34,799 nt of DNA, taken from the NCBI GenBank assembly GCA_007116035.1, contig SKJG01000152.1:1-34799 (forward strand), in the 5' to 3' direction. Shown here one piece after another: positions 16,710-24,953 of the stretch (positions are counted from its first letter, which is position 1; every line of letters begins with the position of its first letter). The notes under the pieces were generated by a model, which worked only from the letters and a program-made list of their open reading frames with translations, ran no database searches and had not been told where the DNA came from. The position numbers and the translations under genes were made by a program. This DNA comes from Thioalkalivibrio sp. (GTDB lineage: Bacteria > Pseudomonadota > Gammaproteobacteria > Ectothiorhodospirales > Ectothiorhodospiraceae).

Positions 16710-18589
16710 GGCTCCTCCTCCGCCGCGGCCAGCAGTCCCAGCGAAGTCAGATAAGCGTCGATCACCCTGCGGGCGATCGGCGCCGCCACGCGGCCACCAC
16801 TACCCCCGTGCTCGGCGAGCACGGCAACCGCGATTTCCGGCGCTTCGGCAGGCGCGTAGCCGATGAAGAGGGCGTGATCCCACAGTCTGCGGTCCAGTTT
16901 GGACTCGTCGTATTCCTGGTCCGGAGCCAGACTGAAAACCTGGGCCGTCCCGGTCTTGCCGGCGATCCGATAGGTGTGCGAAGTGCTGCCGACACTGCCC
17001 CAGGCTGTCCCGTGCCGGGCATGCACGGCGTCGATCAGCGCCTGATGGATCACGTCCCAGTGGGCATCGCTCGCGATCACCGGGTCCAGGTATCGCAGCG
17101 GCTCGGCCAGCGGTTCCCCGTCGGCGCCGTCTCGGATCGCACGCACCAGTCGTGTCTGCACCCGCTGGCCACGGTTGGCCAGAGTACTGGTCACGTCCGC
17201 GAGCTGCAGCGGCGTGGTCAGCATATAACCCTGGCCAATGGCGGTGATCAGCGTTTCGCCGGGAAACCATTGCAGGTTCTGCACCGACCGCTTCCATTCC
17301 CGGCTGGGCAGGATGCCTGGACGTTCGCCGGTAGCGTCGATGCCGACCCGGCTCCCGACGCCGAAGGCACCGAGCATGGGCGCCATCCGGTCAATGCCAA
17401 GCTTGTGCCCAAGATCATAGAAATAGACATCCGAGGACACCGCAATGGCCCGATTCATGTCGACCCAGCCGTGGCCACCCCGCCTCCAGTCGCGATAGCG
17501 CCGCTCATGCCCCGGCAACTGGTAATAGCCGGTCGCGAACATCCGGCGTTCCGCCGTGGTCACATTTTCCTCGAGCCCCGCAAGGGCGACGATGGGCTTC
17601 AGGGTGGAACCGGGCGGATACTGACCGCTCAGTGCCCGATTGAACAGGGGCTTGTGGGGATCCGACTGGAGGGCTGAAAAATCCCTGTGTGAAATGCCGT
17701 TGACGAAGGGATTGGGGTCGAACCCCGGCTTGCTGACCAGCGCCAGCACCTCGCCGGTGGCCGGGTCGATCGCCACCACGGCCCCGTCGTGCGGCGCGAG
17801 GGCATCGCGCGCGGCGCGCTGCAGGCCGACGTCGATGCTCAGGAACAGATCCTGTCCCGGAACCGGCGGGACCACGGACAACTCCCGAATCACACGCCCC
17901 TGCGCGTTCACCTCGACCTGCTTGTGGCCCGTGGTCCCGTGCAGGACATCCTCGTAATGGCGCTCCACGCCGGTCTTGCCGGTGTGCGAGGTACCCGCGT
18001 AGTTGCGCATATCGAGCCGTCGCAGGTCCTGCTCGTTGATGCGCCCCACGTATCCGACCACGTGGGCGAAATCGGCGCCCTGGGGGTAATGACGCACGGG
18101 CCTTGCCTCGATCTCCACCCCAGGCAGCTCGTGCCGCGCCACTGCGATCCGGGCCACCGTCTCGTCATCGAGGCCCGACTTCAACAGTACTGGCTGAAAG
18201 GGACGGCGCTGGCGGACGGATGCGCGAAACCGGTCCATCTCTGCGGGAGAGAGCTCGACAAACCCGGAAAGGCGCTCGAGAAGGAGCTCGAGATCACCCG
18301 CCTGCTCGACCGTCACCTCGAGCTGATAGGCCGGGCGATTCTCCGCCAAGAGAATCCCGTTGCGATCGTAGATCAGGCCCCGGGTGGGCGGGATCGGCTC
18401 GATCCGCAGCCGGTTGTTCTCGGACAGTGTTGTGAAATGCTCGTGGGCTCCGACCTGCAAGGTGAACATCCGCCCAGCCAGCAACAGCACCAGCAGCAGC
18501 AGGAACAGGATCGAAACCAGAACCCGGACGGAAAACCGGCTCTGGTCCCGCCCTTCTTCGTTATAGGAGTCCTGCCGGTCAATCAACAT
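16706..18589 (-). CDS. mrdA: penicillin-binding protein 2 (elongation transpeptidase)
   Basis: This 627-residue class B PBP has a short cytoplasmic N-terminus and one membrane helix at about residues 22-45. The pedestal domain (PPTRGLIYDRNG at 68-79) is followed by the transpeptidase domain. Catalytic motifs are STLK with Ser328 and Lys331, SSD at 385-387, and KTG at 545-547 (AGKTGTAQVF). It crosslinks new glycan in the elongasome with RodA. The ATG at 18589 is clear. The 102-bp gap behind ppa shows no obvious terminator or promoter, so it may read through from ppa. Confidence 0.97.
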   Translation of the reverse strand: MLIDRQDSYNEEGRDQSRFSVRVLVSILFLLLLVLLLAGRMFTLQVGAHEHFTTLSENNRLRIEPIPPTRGLIYDRNGILLAENRPAYQLEVTVEQAGDLELLLERLSGFVELSPAEMDRFRASVRQRRPFQPVLLKSGLDDETVARIAVARHELPGVEIEARPVRHYPQGADFAHVVGYVGRINEQDLRRLDMRNYAGTSHTGKTGVERHYEDVLHGTTGHKQVEVNAQGRVIRELSVVPPVPGQDLFLSIDVGLQRAARDALAPHDGAVVAIDPATGEVLALVSKPGFDPNPFVNGISHRDFSALQSDPHKPLFNRALSGQYPPGSTLKPIVALAGLEENVTTAERRMFATGYYQLPGHERRYRDWRRGGHGWVDMNRAIAVSSDVYFYDLGHKLGIDRMAPMLGAFGVGSRVGIDATGERPGILPSREWKRSVQNLQWFPGETLITAIGQGYMLTTPLQLADVTSTLANRGQRVQTRLVRAIRDGADGEPLAEPLRYLDPVIASDAHWDVIHQALIDAVHARHGTAWGSVGSTSHTYRIAGKTGTAQVFSLAPDQEYDESKLDRRLWDHALFIGYAPAEAPEIAVAVLAEHGGSGGRVAAPIARRVIDAYLTSLGLLAAAEEEP

Positions 18590-18691
18590 GCGTCAAAAGT
18601 CGAAGGCCCTGCCGACGGGCAAAACGATGAAGGGGAAGGCCCACGGCCCGGAGTATCGGAGCATGGACCGCCACACCCCGCAGAAGAGGAG

Positions 18692-19228
18692 TCAGACCTT
18701 GCTCTTCTGGTAGCGCTTGTAGCTCGCGATGATTTCGGCCTTGGCGGTCTCGGCGTCCGACCAGCCTTCCAGCTTCACCCATTTGTTCTTCTCCATCTCC
18801 TTGTAGTGGCCAAAGAAATGGGTGATCTGATCCAGGAGCTCCTTCTGCACGTCGCCGGGCTCGTTGATCCGCTCGTATTGCGGATCGAGCTTCGTCACCG
18901 GCACCGCGAGAATCTTGGCGTCGGGACCCGCCTCGTCGGACATGTTCAATACCCCGATGGGCCGCGAGCGCACGATCGCCCCAGGGACGAGCGGCACGGG
19001 CGTGATCACCAGCACATCCAGCGGATCGCCATCCTCCGCCAGCGTGTGCGGAACGAACCCGTAGTTGCAGGGGTAGAACATGGCGACGGTCATGAACCGA
19101 TCGACCATCAAGGCCCCGCTGTCCTTGTCGATCTCGTACTTGACCGGTTGCCCCAAGGCCGGAATTTCGATGACGACGTTGATATCGTTGGGCAAATCCT
19201 GACCGGCGACAATCTTGCTGAGATCCAT
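18692..19228 (-). CDS. ppa: inorganic pyrophosphatase (soluble family I)
   Basis: This 178-residue cytoplasmic enzyme hydrolyses PPi to two phosphates and so drives biosynthetic reactions; E. coli Ppa is 176. Metal-binding and active-site signatures are NVVIEIPALGQPVKYEIDKDSG, FYPCNYGFVPHTLAEDGDPLDVLV (the D-x-D-P-x-D core), and AKILAVP, then a THFFGHYKEME helix. The ATG at 19228 (MDLSKI) aligns with the family; an upstream in-frame start at 19243 would add five residues. A perfect TATAAT lies 33 bases upstream. The gene is divergent from lptD. Confidence 0.97.
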   Translation of the reverse strand: MDLSKIVAGQDLPNDINVVIEIPALGQPVKYEIDKDSGALMVDRFMTVAMFYPCNYGFVPHTLAEDGDPLDVLVITPVPLVPGAIVRSRPIGVLNMSDEAGPDAKILAVPVTKLDPQYERINEPGDVQKELLDQITHFFGHYKEMEKNKWVKLEGWSDAETAKAEIIASYKRYQKSKV

Positions 19229-19260
19229 GTTCGAGGCCCTCACGGCTGTTTGGATGCGCC

Positions 19261-19266
19261 ATTATA
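19261..19266 (-). promoter_or_regulatory. -10 box for ppa (perfect TATAAT)
   Basis: The minus strand reads TATAAT here, 32 bases before the ppa ATG. The region 17 bases upstream (ATTCCT) is a poor -35, so strength may depend on an activator or be modest. It is the only perfect -10 I noticed in an intergenic position. Confidence 0.55.
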
Positions 19267-19284
19267 GCGGCGTTGCTGCCGAGA

Positions 19285-19312
19285 GGAATTGCCCTTGCCT
19301 GGTTTGATCTCA
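19285..19312 (+). promoter_or_regulatory. possible sigma-E-type promoter for lptD
   Basis: GGAATT at 19285-19290 and TCTCA at 19308-19312 are 17 bases apart, close to the GGAACTT/TCTGA pattern of envelope-stress sigma-E promoters. lptD-surA is under sigma-E control in E. coli. The match is imperfect and overlaps the sigma-70 candidate. Confidence 0.25.
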
Positions 19313-19323
19313 GCGGGTATAAG
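19295..19323 (+). promoter_or_regulatory. sigma-70 promoter for the lptD operon
   Basis: TTGCCT (19295-19300) is followed after exactly 17 bases by TATAAG (19318-19323). The match is four of six and five of six to consensus. It implies a leader of about 175 bases before the lptD ATG, in which I see no riboswitch-like structure. Confidence 0.5.
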
Positions 19324-19503
19324 TCGGCGGGCAGACATGACCCGCGCAAGCTTCTGGCGGGGCCGCCGAACCGTTCCGGCCACGGACACAACGGGCCGCC
19401 GAGAGTCACGCGTCCGACACCCAGGCGGCCCCGACCCGGGACCCACACACGGCACCCTCAGGAACGATCCGATGCCCCCAACTGGATCCAGCCTCCACCG
19501 ACG

Positions 19504-21711
19504 ATGAAGGTCATGTCCCTGCGATGCTTTGCCCCTGCCCTGGCCGTGCTCTTTCTGGCACTGGCGGCTCTGCCTGCACGGGGTGAATACCTGTCGTCGT
19601 GTCCCCTGCCCCCGGAATCCTTCTGGCCGGAAGTGCGCAGCCTGCCGCCGGATGTCATCGAGATCGAGGCGGATTATGTCGAGGCGATCCGTTCCGAGCA
19701 GGTCCATGCCCGCGGCGACGTCCGCCTGTTCGCCGACGGGCGTCGGCTGGACGCGGATTTCGTCGATCTGTTCGTCCCGGCCCGGACCGTGGAAACGCGC
19801 GGGCGTTCGCGCGTCTTCGACGGCGATCTGCTGGTCGAGGCCGGCGAAGGCCGCTACCAGCTCGATGACGACGTGGGGGAGTTCTCCGACATCGACTACT
19901 GGCTGCGATCCCGCCGGGCGCGCGGAAGCGCCGATGAGGCCGCGCAGGAGGGTCCCGGGCGCATCCGTCTGGCCGCCGGCAGCTTCACGACCTGTCCCGA
20001 GGGCGACGACAGCTGGTGGCTCACCGCCGGCAGGATCCGGCTGGACCAGGAGAGCGGGCGCGGACACGGTTACGACGTGACCCTACGCTTCAAGAACGTA
20101 CCGATCCTGTACACCCCCTACATCAACTTCCCCATCGACGACCGCCGGCAGTCGGGGCTGCTGACCCCCTCTGCCGGGTACAGCTCGAAACGGGGCCTCG
20201 ACCTCTCGGTTCCCTGGTACTGGAACATCGCGCCGAACTACGACGCGACGTTGGCCCCGCGCATCCTGTCCCGCCGTGGGTTGATGCTGGAGTCCGAGTG
20301 GCGCTACCTCCGCCCCCGAATGGGCGGTACCCTCGACCTCTCGTACCTGCCGAATGACCGGCTGGCCGACGACGAAGATCGTCATATGGTTCGCTGGCAG
20401 CACCGGGCCTCGATCCGACCCGGCCTGGACCTGCGCGTCGACGCGACCGACGTGTCGGACCAGAGTTATTTCAAGGACTTCGGCACGGACGTGTTCACGT
20501 CCAGCACACCGGTCGCCGAACGCCGCGCGGACCTCATCTACAGCCAGCCCAACTGGCGCCTGACCGGCCGGGTGCAGGATTTCCAGTCGCTCGACCCAAC
20601 GCTGTCTCCGCGTAACGAGCCCTACAGGCGACTGCCCCAGGTACTGCTCCAGGCGGGCCAGGGCCTGGATTCCGGCCTGTTCTGGACACTGCGTTCGGAA
20701 CTGGTCCGGTTCGATCGTCGGGCATCGGTCACTGGCACCCGCTTCGATGTTGAGCCGGAAGTCGGTTTTCGGCAGGACGTTGGCGGGTACTTCATCGAGC
20801 CGCGCGTCAGCCTGCGTCACACGAGCTATGAACTGGATGATGCGCTTCCAGAAACCGGACGCAGTCTCAGCCGCACCCTGCCCAGAGCCAGCGTCGATAC
20901 GGGTCTGGTGTTCGAGCGCATCCTCGATGACGGGGCCATGCAGACGCTGGAGCCGCGCCTGTTCTATGGCTACGTCCCGTTCCGCGACCAGGATGACATT
21001 CCCCGCTTCGACACCGGCGAGCGCGAGTTCAGCTTCGATAGCCTCTTCACCACGCAGCGGTTCGTCGGGGCGGACCGGGTGGGCGACACTCACCAGGTGA
21101 CGACTGCCGTAACCAGCCGCGTGATCGACCCGGATACCGGAACCGAGCGGCTCAGCGTCTCCGCAGGGCAGATCACCTATCTGGACGATCGCCGTGTCCG
21201 TCTGCGGCCGACCGATCCTCCGCGCAAGGAGAATCGCTCCGACCTGGCCGCCGAGGCCCAGGCCCGCTTCTCGAGCAACTGGCGGGGACGCGCCTCGATC
21301 ATCTTCGATACCGATCGCAGCCGCGCGCCCCTGGCGGCAGTGGGTTTCTCCTACAATCCGCAGAAACGGGCCCTGCTGAATCTGGGCTACCGCCTCCGCG
21401 AAGATGAGATCGAACAGACCGACATCTCCGGCTTCTGGCCGCTGAGCGACCGTCTGCAGGCCGTTGGCCGCTGGAATTACAGCCTCCTCGACAACCGGAA
21501 TCTCGAACTCCTGGCGGGCCTTGAGTATCGTACGTGTTGTTACGGTCTCCAGGTCGCGCTGCGCCGTCACCTCACCGATTTCGACGGCGAGTACAATAAC
21601 TCCATCTACTTTCAATTGACGCTCGACGGGCTCACCCGCCTCGACACCGGGCTCGATAACCTGTTACGCGAGGGAATTTCCGGTTATGGCACACACGATG
21701 ACCGCTACTAG
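19504..21711 (+). CDS. lptD: LPS-assembly outer-membrane protein LptD
   Basis: This 735-residue outer-membrane beta-barrel inserts lipopolysaccharide into the outer leaflet with LptE. The signal peptide ends around PARGE (residue 28). The OstA-like jellyroll (DVIEIEADYVEAIRSEQVHARGDVRL) is followed by a long barrel. Four cysteines match the two essential non-consecutive disulfides of E. coli LptD (Cys31, 173, 724, 725): Cys33 in LSSCPLP, Cys164 in FTTCPEGDDSWWL, and Cys678-Cys679 in RTCCYG. The ATG at 19504 gives the expected signal; the frame is open further upstream but without a signal-like start. The end overlaps surA by 26 bases. Confidence 0.96.
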   Translation: MKVMSLRCFAPALAVLFLALAALPARGEYLSSCPLPPESFWPEVRSLPPDVIEIEADYVEAIRSEQVHARGDVRLFADGRRLDADFVDLFVPARTVETRGRSRVFDGDLLVEAGEGRYQLDDDVGEFSDIDYWLRSRRARGSADEAAQEGPGRIRLAAGSFTTCPEGDDSWWLTAGRIRLDQESGRGHGYDVTLRFKNVPILYTPYINFPIDDRRQSGLLTPSAGYSSKRGLDLSVPWYWNIAPNYDATLAPRILSRRGLMLESEWRYLRPRMGGTLDLSYLPNDRLADDEDRHMVRWQHRASIRPGLDLRVDATDVSDQSYFKDFGTDVFTSSTPVAERRADLIYSQPNWRLTGRVQDFQSLDPTLSPRNEPYRRLPQVLLQAGQGLDSGLFWTLRSELVRFDRRASVTGTRFDVEPEVGFRQDVGGYFIEPRVSLRHTSYELDDALPETGRSLSRTLPRASVDTGLVFERILDDGAMQTLEPRLFYGYVPFRDQDDIPRFDTGEREFSFDSLFTTQRFVGADRVGDTHQVTTAVTSRVIDPDTGTERLSVSAGQITYLDDRRVRLRPTDPPRKENRSDLAAEAQARFSSNWRGRASIIFDTDRSRAPLAAVGFSYNPQKRALLNLGYRLREDEIEQTDISGFWPLSDRLQAVGRWNYSLLDNRNLELLAGLEYRTCCYGLQVALRRHLTDFDGEYNNSIYFQLTLDGLTRLDTGLDNLLREGISGYGTHDDRY

Positions 21712-23008
21712 CGCGCTTGGCACACTGTTCCTGACCCTGTTCCTTGCCGCGGGTACCACCGTCCATGCCCAGGAGCGCGACCGTTTCATGGACCGCATCA
21801 TCGCCGTGGTCGGCGAGGACGTGATCACGCAACGCGAACTCGTCTCACGCATCGACCTTACGGAGCAGCAACTGGCGCAGCGGGATGCGCAGATGCCGAA
21901 CCGCGACGTACTGGTGCGGCAGGTCATGGAACGCATGGTGGTGGAACGGGTGCAGCTCCAGGAAGCGGAGCGGGTCGGGATCAACATCGACGAGATCACG
22001 CTGAACCGCACCATGGAAAACATCGCCGCGGAGAACAACCTCACCCTGCTGCAACTGCGCAACGCGCTGGCCGCGGAGGGCGTGGATTTCGCCGCCTTCC
22101 GCCAGCAGATCCGGGACGAACTCACCATTGCACAGCTCCGGCGGCGCCAGGTGGACAATCGCCTGCGGGTGAGTGAGCAGGAGATCGACGACCTGATCGC
22201 GGCGGAGAGCGGCGCCATCGACCGGGATGTTCGATATCAGCTGTCGCACATCCTGATCGCGCTGCCGCAGGGGGCCGACTCGGGCACCATCGCCACTGCT
22301 CAGAAAAAAGCTGAGGAATTGCGCGCAAGAGCACGTTCCGGCGAGGATTTCTCAAGTCTTGCCATCAACCATTCGGATGCGCCCGACGCCCTGGACGGCG
22401 GCGACATGGGCTGGCGCGGGGCGGCTGACCTGCCGACCCTGTTCGCGCGCAACGTGATCCTGATGCGCCCGGGTGAGATCAGCCAGGTCCTGCGTTCCCC
22501 GAGCGGCTTCCACATCGTCAAGCTGATTGACCGCGAGGCTGGCGCGGAACAGAAGGTGAGCCAGACGCGCGCCCGGCACATCCTGATTAGCCCCGACCGT
22601 ATCCGGACCGAAGAGGAGGCCCTGGTCCAGGCCCGCAGCCTGCACAGCCGCATCCGCCAGGGTGCCCCCTTCGGCGACCTCGCCCGCGCCCACTCGGACG
22701 ATGCCGGCTCGGCCGCCCGCGGCGGCGAACTCGGTTGGCTCAGCCCTGGGGAGACGGTGCCCGCCTTCGATGAGGCGATGCGGAGTCTCGCCGTGGGTGA
22801 ACTCAGTCCGCCGATTCAGAGTCCGTTCGGCTGGCACATCATCGAGGTCCTCGAACGGCGCGAGGTGGACGCCTCGCGGGAACTCCTCCGGGCGCGGGCG
22901 CAGGAGATCCTGCAGAATCGCAAGCGCGAGGAAGAGACCGAGTTGTGGCTGCGGCGCCTGCGCGACGAGGCCTTCGTCGAGTACCGCATCGAGGGCCTGG
23001 GCGCCTGA
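21686..23008 (+). CDS. surA: periplasmic chaperone/peptidyl-prolyl isomerase SurA
   Basis: This 440-residue periplasmic chaperone for outer-membrane proteins, LptD among them, has a signal peptide ending at about VHAQE (residue 28). The N-terminal chaperone domain contains DRIIAVVGEDVITQRELVSRI. Two parvulin domains follow: the first from VRYQLSHILIALPQ to SGFHIVKLIDRE, the second from SQTRARHILISPD to FGWHIIEVLERRE. A C-terminal helix (EEETELWLRRLRDEAFVEYRIE) completes the fold. The start overlaps the lptD 3' end by 26 bases, with GAGGGA as ribosome site. Confidence 0.96.
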   Translation: MAHTMTATSALGTLFLTLFLAAGTTVHAQERDRFMDRIIAVVGEDVITQRELVSRIDLTEQQLAQRDAQMPNRDVLVRQVMERMVVERVQLQEAERVGINIDEITLNRTMENIAAENNLTLLQLRNALAAEGVDFAAFRQQIRDELTIAQLRRRQVDNRLRVSEQEIDDLIAAESGAIDRDVRYQLSHILIALPQGADSGTIATAQKKAEELRARARSGEDFSSLAINHSDAPDALDGGDMGWRGAADLPTLFARNVILMRPGEISQVLRSPSGFHIVKLIDREAGAEQKVSQTRARHILISPDRIRTEEEALVQARSLHSRIRQGAPFGDLARAHSDDAGSAARGGELGWLSPGETVPAFDEAMRSLAVGELSPPIQSPFGWHIIEVLERREVDASRELLRARAQEILQNRKREEETELWLRRLRDEAFVEYRIEGLGA

Positions 23009-23031
23009 GCGGCGGCCCGGGTTTTCCGACA

Positions 23032-24075
23032 ATGAGCCCGCATGTTGCACGTCTTGCGCTGACGGCGGGAGAACCCGCCGGAATCGGTCCGGACCTCCTG
23101 CTGCAGCTCGCCGCGCATCCCAGCGGAGCGCAGCGCGTGGCGATCGCTGACCCTGACGTTCTGGAACAGCGCGCCCGGAAACTGGGCCTTGTGGTGCGCC
23201 TTACGGAATTCTCGCCCGACACGCCGCGCCGGCCGACGGAGGCCGGGGAACTCCCGGTGATACCGGTACCCGTGGCCGCCCCGGTACAGGCAGGGCGTCT
23301 CGACCCCGTCAACGCCGGCCACGTGCTCGCGCTTCTCGAAACAGCCGCCGCCGGCTGCATCGGCGGCCTGTTCGACGCGATGGTCACGGGCCCGGTGCAC
23401 AAGGGCGTGATCAACCAGGCGGGCCACTCCTTCACCGGACACACGGAGTGGCTGGGCGAACGAGCCGGCGGCGTGCGGCCGGTGATGATGCTGACCGCGG
23501 GCAGCCTGCGCGTGGCGCTCGCCACCACCCATCTCCCCCTGCGCGCCGTGGCTGACGCGATTACCCAGGAACTCCTGACCGAGGTCATTACCATCCTGGA
23601 TCAAGACCTGCGCCGGGACTTCGGCATCGCCAGGCCGCGCATCGTCGTCTGCGGGCTAAACCCGCATGCCGGAGAGGGGGGTGTGCTCGGACACGAGGAC
23701 GACAGCATCATCGCCCCCACGCTCGCGGCCCTGTGCAAGCGTGGGCTGGATCTGCGCGGCCCCCTCCCCGCGGATACGGCCTTCACACCCCGGGTGCTGT
23801 CCGGTGCCGACGCCGTGCTCGCCATGTACCACGACCAGGGGCTTCCAGTGCTGAAGCACGCCGGCTTCGGCCAGGCCGTGAATGTCACGCTCGGCCTGCC
23901 GTTCATCCGCACCTCCGTGGACCACGGCACCGCGCTGGATCTGGCCGGCACTGGCAGGGCCGAACCGGGAAGCTTCCTGGCGGCAGAGCGGCTGGCGGCC
24001 GAACTCGCGACGCTCAGGCGCCCGGCCGTTTCCGCCCCGACAGGATCCGCCATTCCAGCATGGACCGGGACGTGA
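23032..24075 (+). CDS. pdxA: 4-hydroxythreonine-4-phosphate dehydrogenase
   Basis: This 347-residue NAD-dependent enzyme of pyridoxal-5'-phosphate synthesis acts just before PdxJ. It starts at the ATG at 23032 (MSPHVARLALTAGEPAGIGPDL), where the TAGEPAGIGPD motif is diagnostic. Zinc-ligand histidines are visible in GHTEWL, GLNPHAGEGG and MYHDQGL; TSVDHGTALDLAG is the C-terminal signature. It lies 23 bp after surA. Its TGA stop overlaps a possible ksgA GTG start (GTGA), and the alternative ksgA ATG lies inside it. Confidence 0.95.
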   Translation: MSPHVARLALTAGEPAGIGPDLLLQLAAHPSGAQRVAIADPDVLEQRARKLGLVVRLTEFSPDTPRRPTEAGELPVIPVPVAAPVQAGRLDPVNAGHVLALLETAAAGCIGGLFDAMVTGPVHKGVINQAGHSFTGHTEWLGERAGGVRPVMMLTAGSLRVALATTHLPLRAVADAITQELLTEVITILDQDLRRDFGIARPRIVVCGLNPHAGEGGVLGHEDDSIIAPTLAALCKRGLDLRGPLPADTAFTPRVLSGADAVLAMYHDQGLPVLKHAGFGQAVNVTLGLPFIRTSVDHGTALDLAGTGRAEPGSFLAAERLAAELATLRRPAVSAPTGSAIPAWTGT

Positions 24076-24953
24076 GTCATCCGATCCGGCCGCGCAAGCG
24101 CTTCGGCCAGAACTTCCTGCACGATCCCGCCGTCCTGGGCCGCATCGTCGCCGCCATTGCGCCGCGTGCCGACGACCCGATGATCGAGATCGGCCCGGGG
24201 CTGGGGGCGCTGACCGTCCCATTGCTGCAGCATCTCGGACACCTGGAAGTCGTGGAAATCGACCGCGATCTCATCGCCGGACTGCGCCAGATGGCGCCGC
24301 CCGAACGGCTGACCATTCACAACGCGGACGCCCTGAGCTTCGATTTCGCCGCGCGTGCCCCGGCCGCCGGCGGACTGCGCATCGTGGGCAACCTGCCCTA
24401 CAACATCTCCACGCCCCTGCTGTTCCACCTGCTCGGACAAGCGACCGCGATCCGCGACATGCACTTCCTGCTGCAGAAGGAGGTGGTGGAACGCATGGTG
24501 GCCGAGCCCGGGAGCAAGCGCTACGGGCGACTGACCGTGATGCTCGGTGCCCGGGCACAGGCCCGGCAACTGTTCACCGTGGGACCCGGCGCCTTCCGCC
24601 CGGCGCCAAAGGTCGACTCCGCCGTGGTGCGCATCGAACCCCTGGCGGAGCCCCTGGTCCCACCCCACCTCGAGGGCAGCTTTCGCAAGGTCGTGAACCA
24701 GGCCTTCTCCAACCGGCGCAAGACGGTGCGCCGAGCGCTGACCGGCATTCTCGACCCGGCAGCAATCGAAGCCGCGGGGATCGACGGCGGGCGCCGGCCC
24801 GACCAACTCGCCATCCACGACTTCCTGGCGCTGGCCGATGCAGCGCAACCCGCTGCGAATCCCGCGGTTGCGAAACCGGACCCTTCGCCGGACCCACTGC
24901 GGACCGCAGGAGATGCTTTTGGACCGGTTGACACCACCTTGGAGCAGCCATGA
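24060..24953 (+). CDS. ksgA: 16S rRNA (A1518/A1519-N6,N6)-dimethyltransferase
   Basis: This 297-residue enzyme dimethylates two adjacent adenines in the 3' helix of 16S rRNA, a late 30S assembly check. Motifs are RKRFGQNFLHD, the SAM site EIGPGLGALT, and the catalytic NLPYNIST. FSNRRKTVRRAL is in the C-terminal domain. Two starts are possible: the ATG at 24060, or a GTG at 24072 that overlaps the pdxA stop as GTGA, as at other junctions here. About 30 extra C-terminal residues rich in Pro and Ala extend past the usual end, and its stop overlaps the glk start as ATGA. Confidence 0.94.
   Translation: MDRDVSHPIRPRKRFGQNFLHDPAVLGRIVAAIAPRADDPMIEIGPGLGALTVPLLQHLGHLEVVEIDRDLIAGLRQMAPPERLTIHNADALSFDFAARAPAAGGLRIVGNLPYNISTPLLFHLLGQATAIRDMHFLLQKEVVERMVAEPGSKRYGRLTVMLGARAQARQLFTVGPGAFRPAPKVDSAVVRIEPLAEPLVPPHLEGSFRKVVNQAFSNRRKTVRRALTGILDPAAIEAAGIDGGRRPDQLAIHDFLALADAAQPAANPAVAKPDPSPDPLRTAGDAFGPVDTTLEQP

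Noticed and set aside
17789-19267. 492-codon open frame antisense to mrdA and ppa
   Set aside because: It covers two conserved genes and has no recognisable domain, so it is a codon-bias artefact.
20083-21615. 510-codon open frame antisense to lptD
   Set aside because: The lptD frame holds the signal peptide and disulfide cysteines. The antisense product has no features of a real protein.
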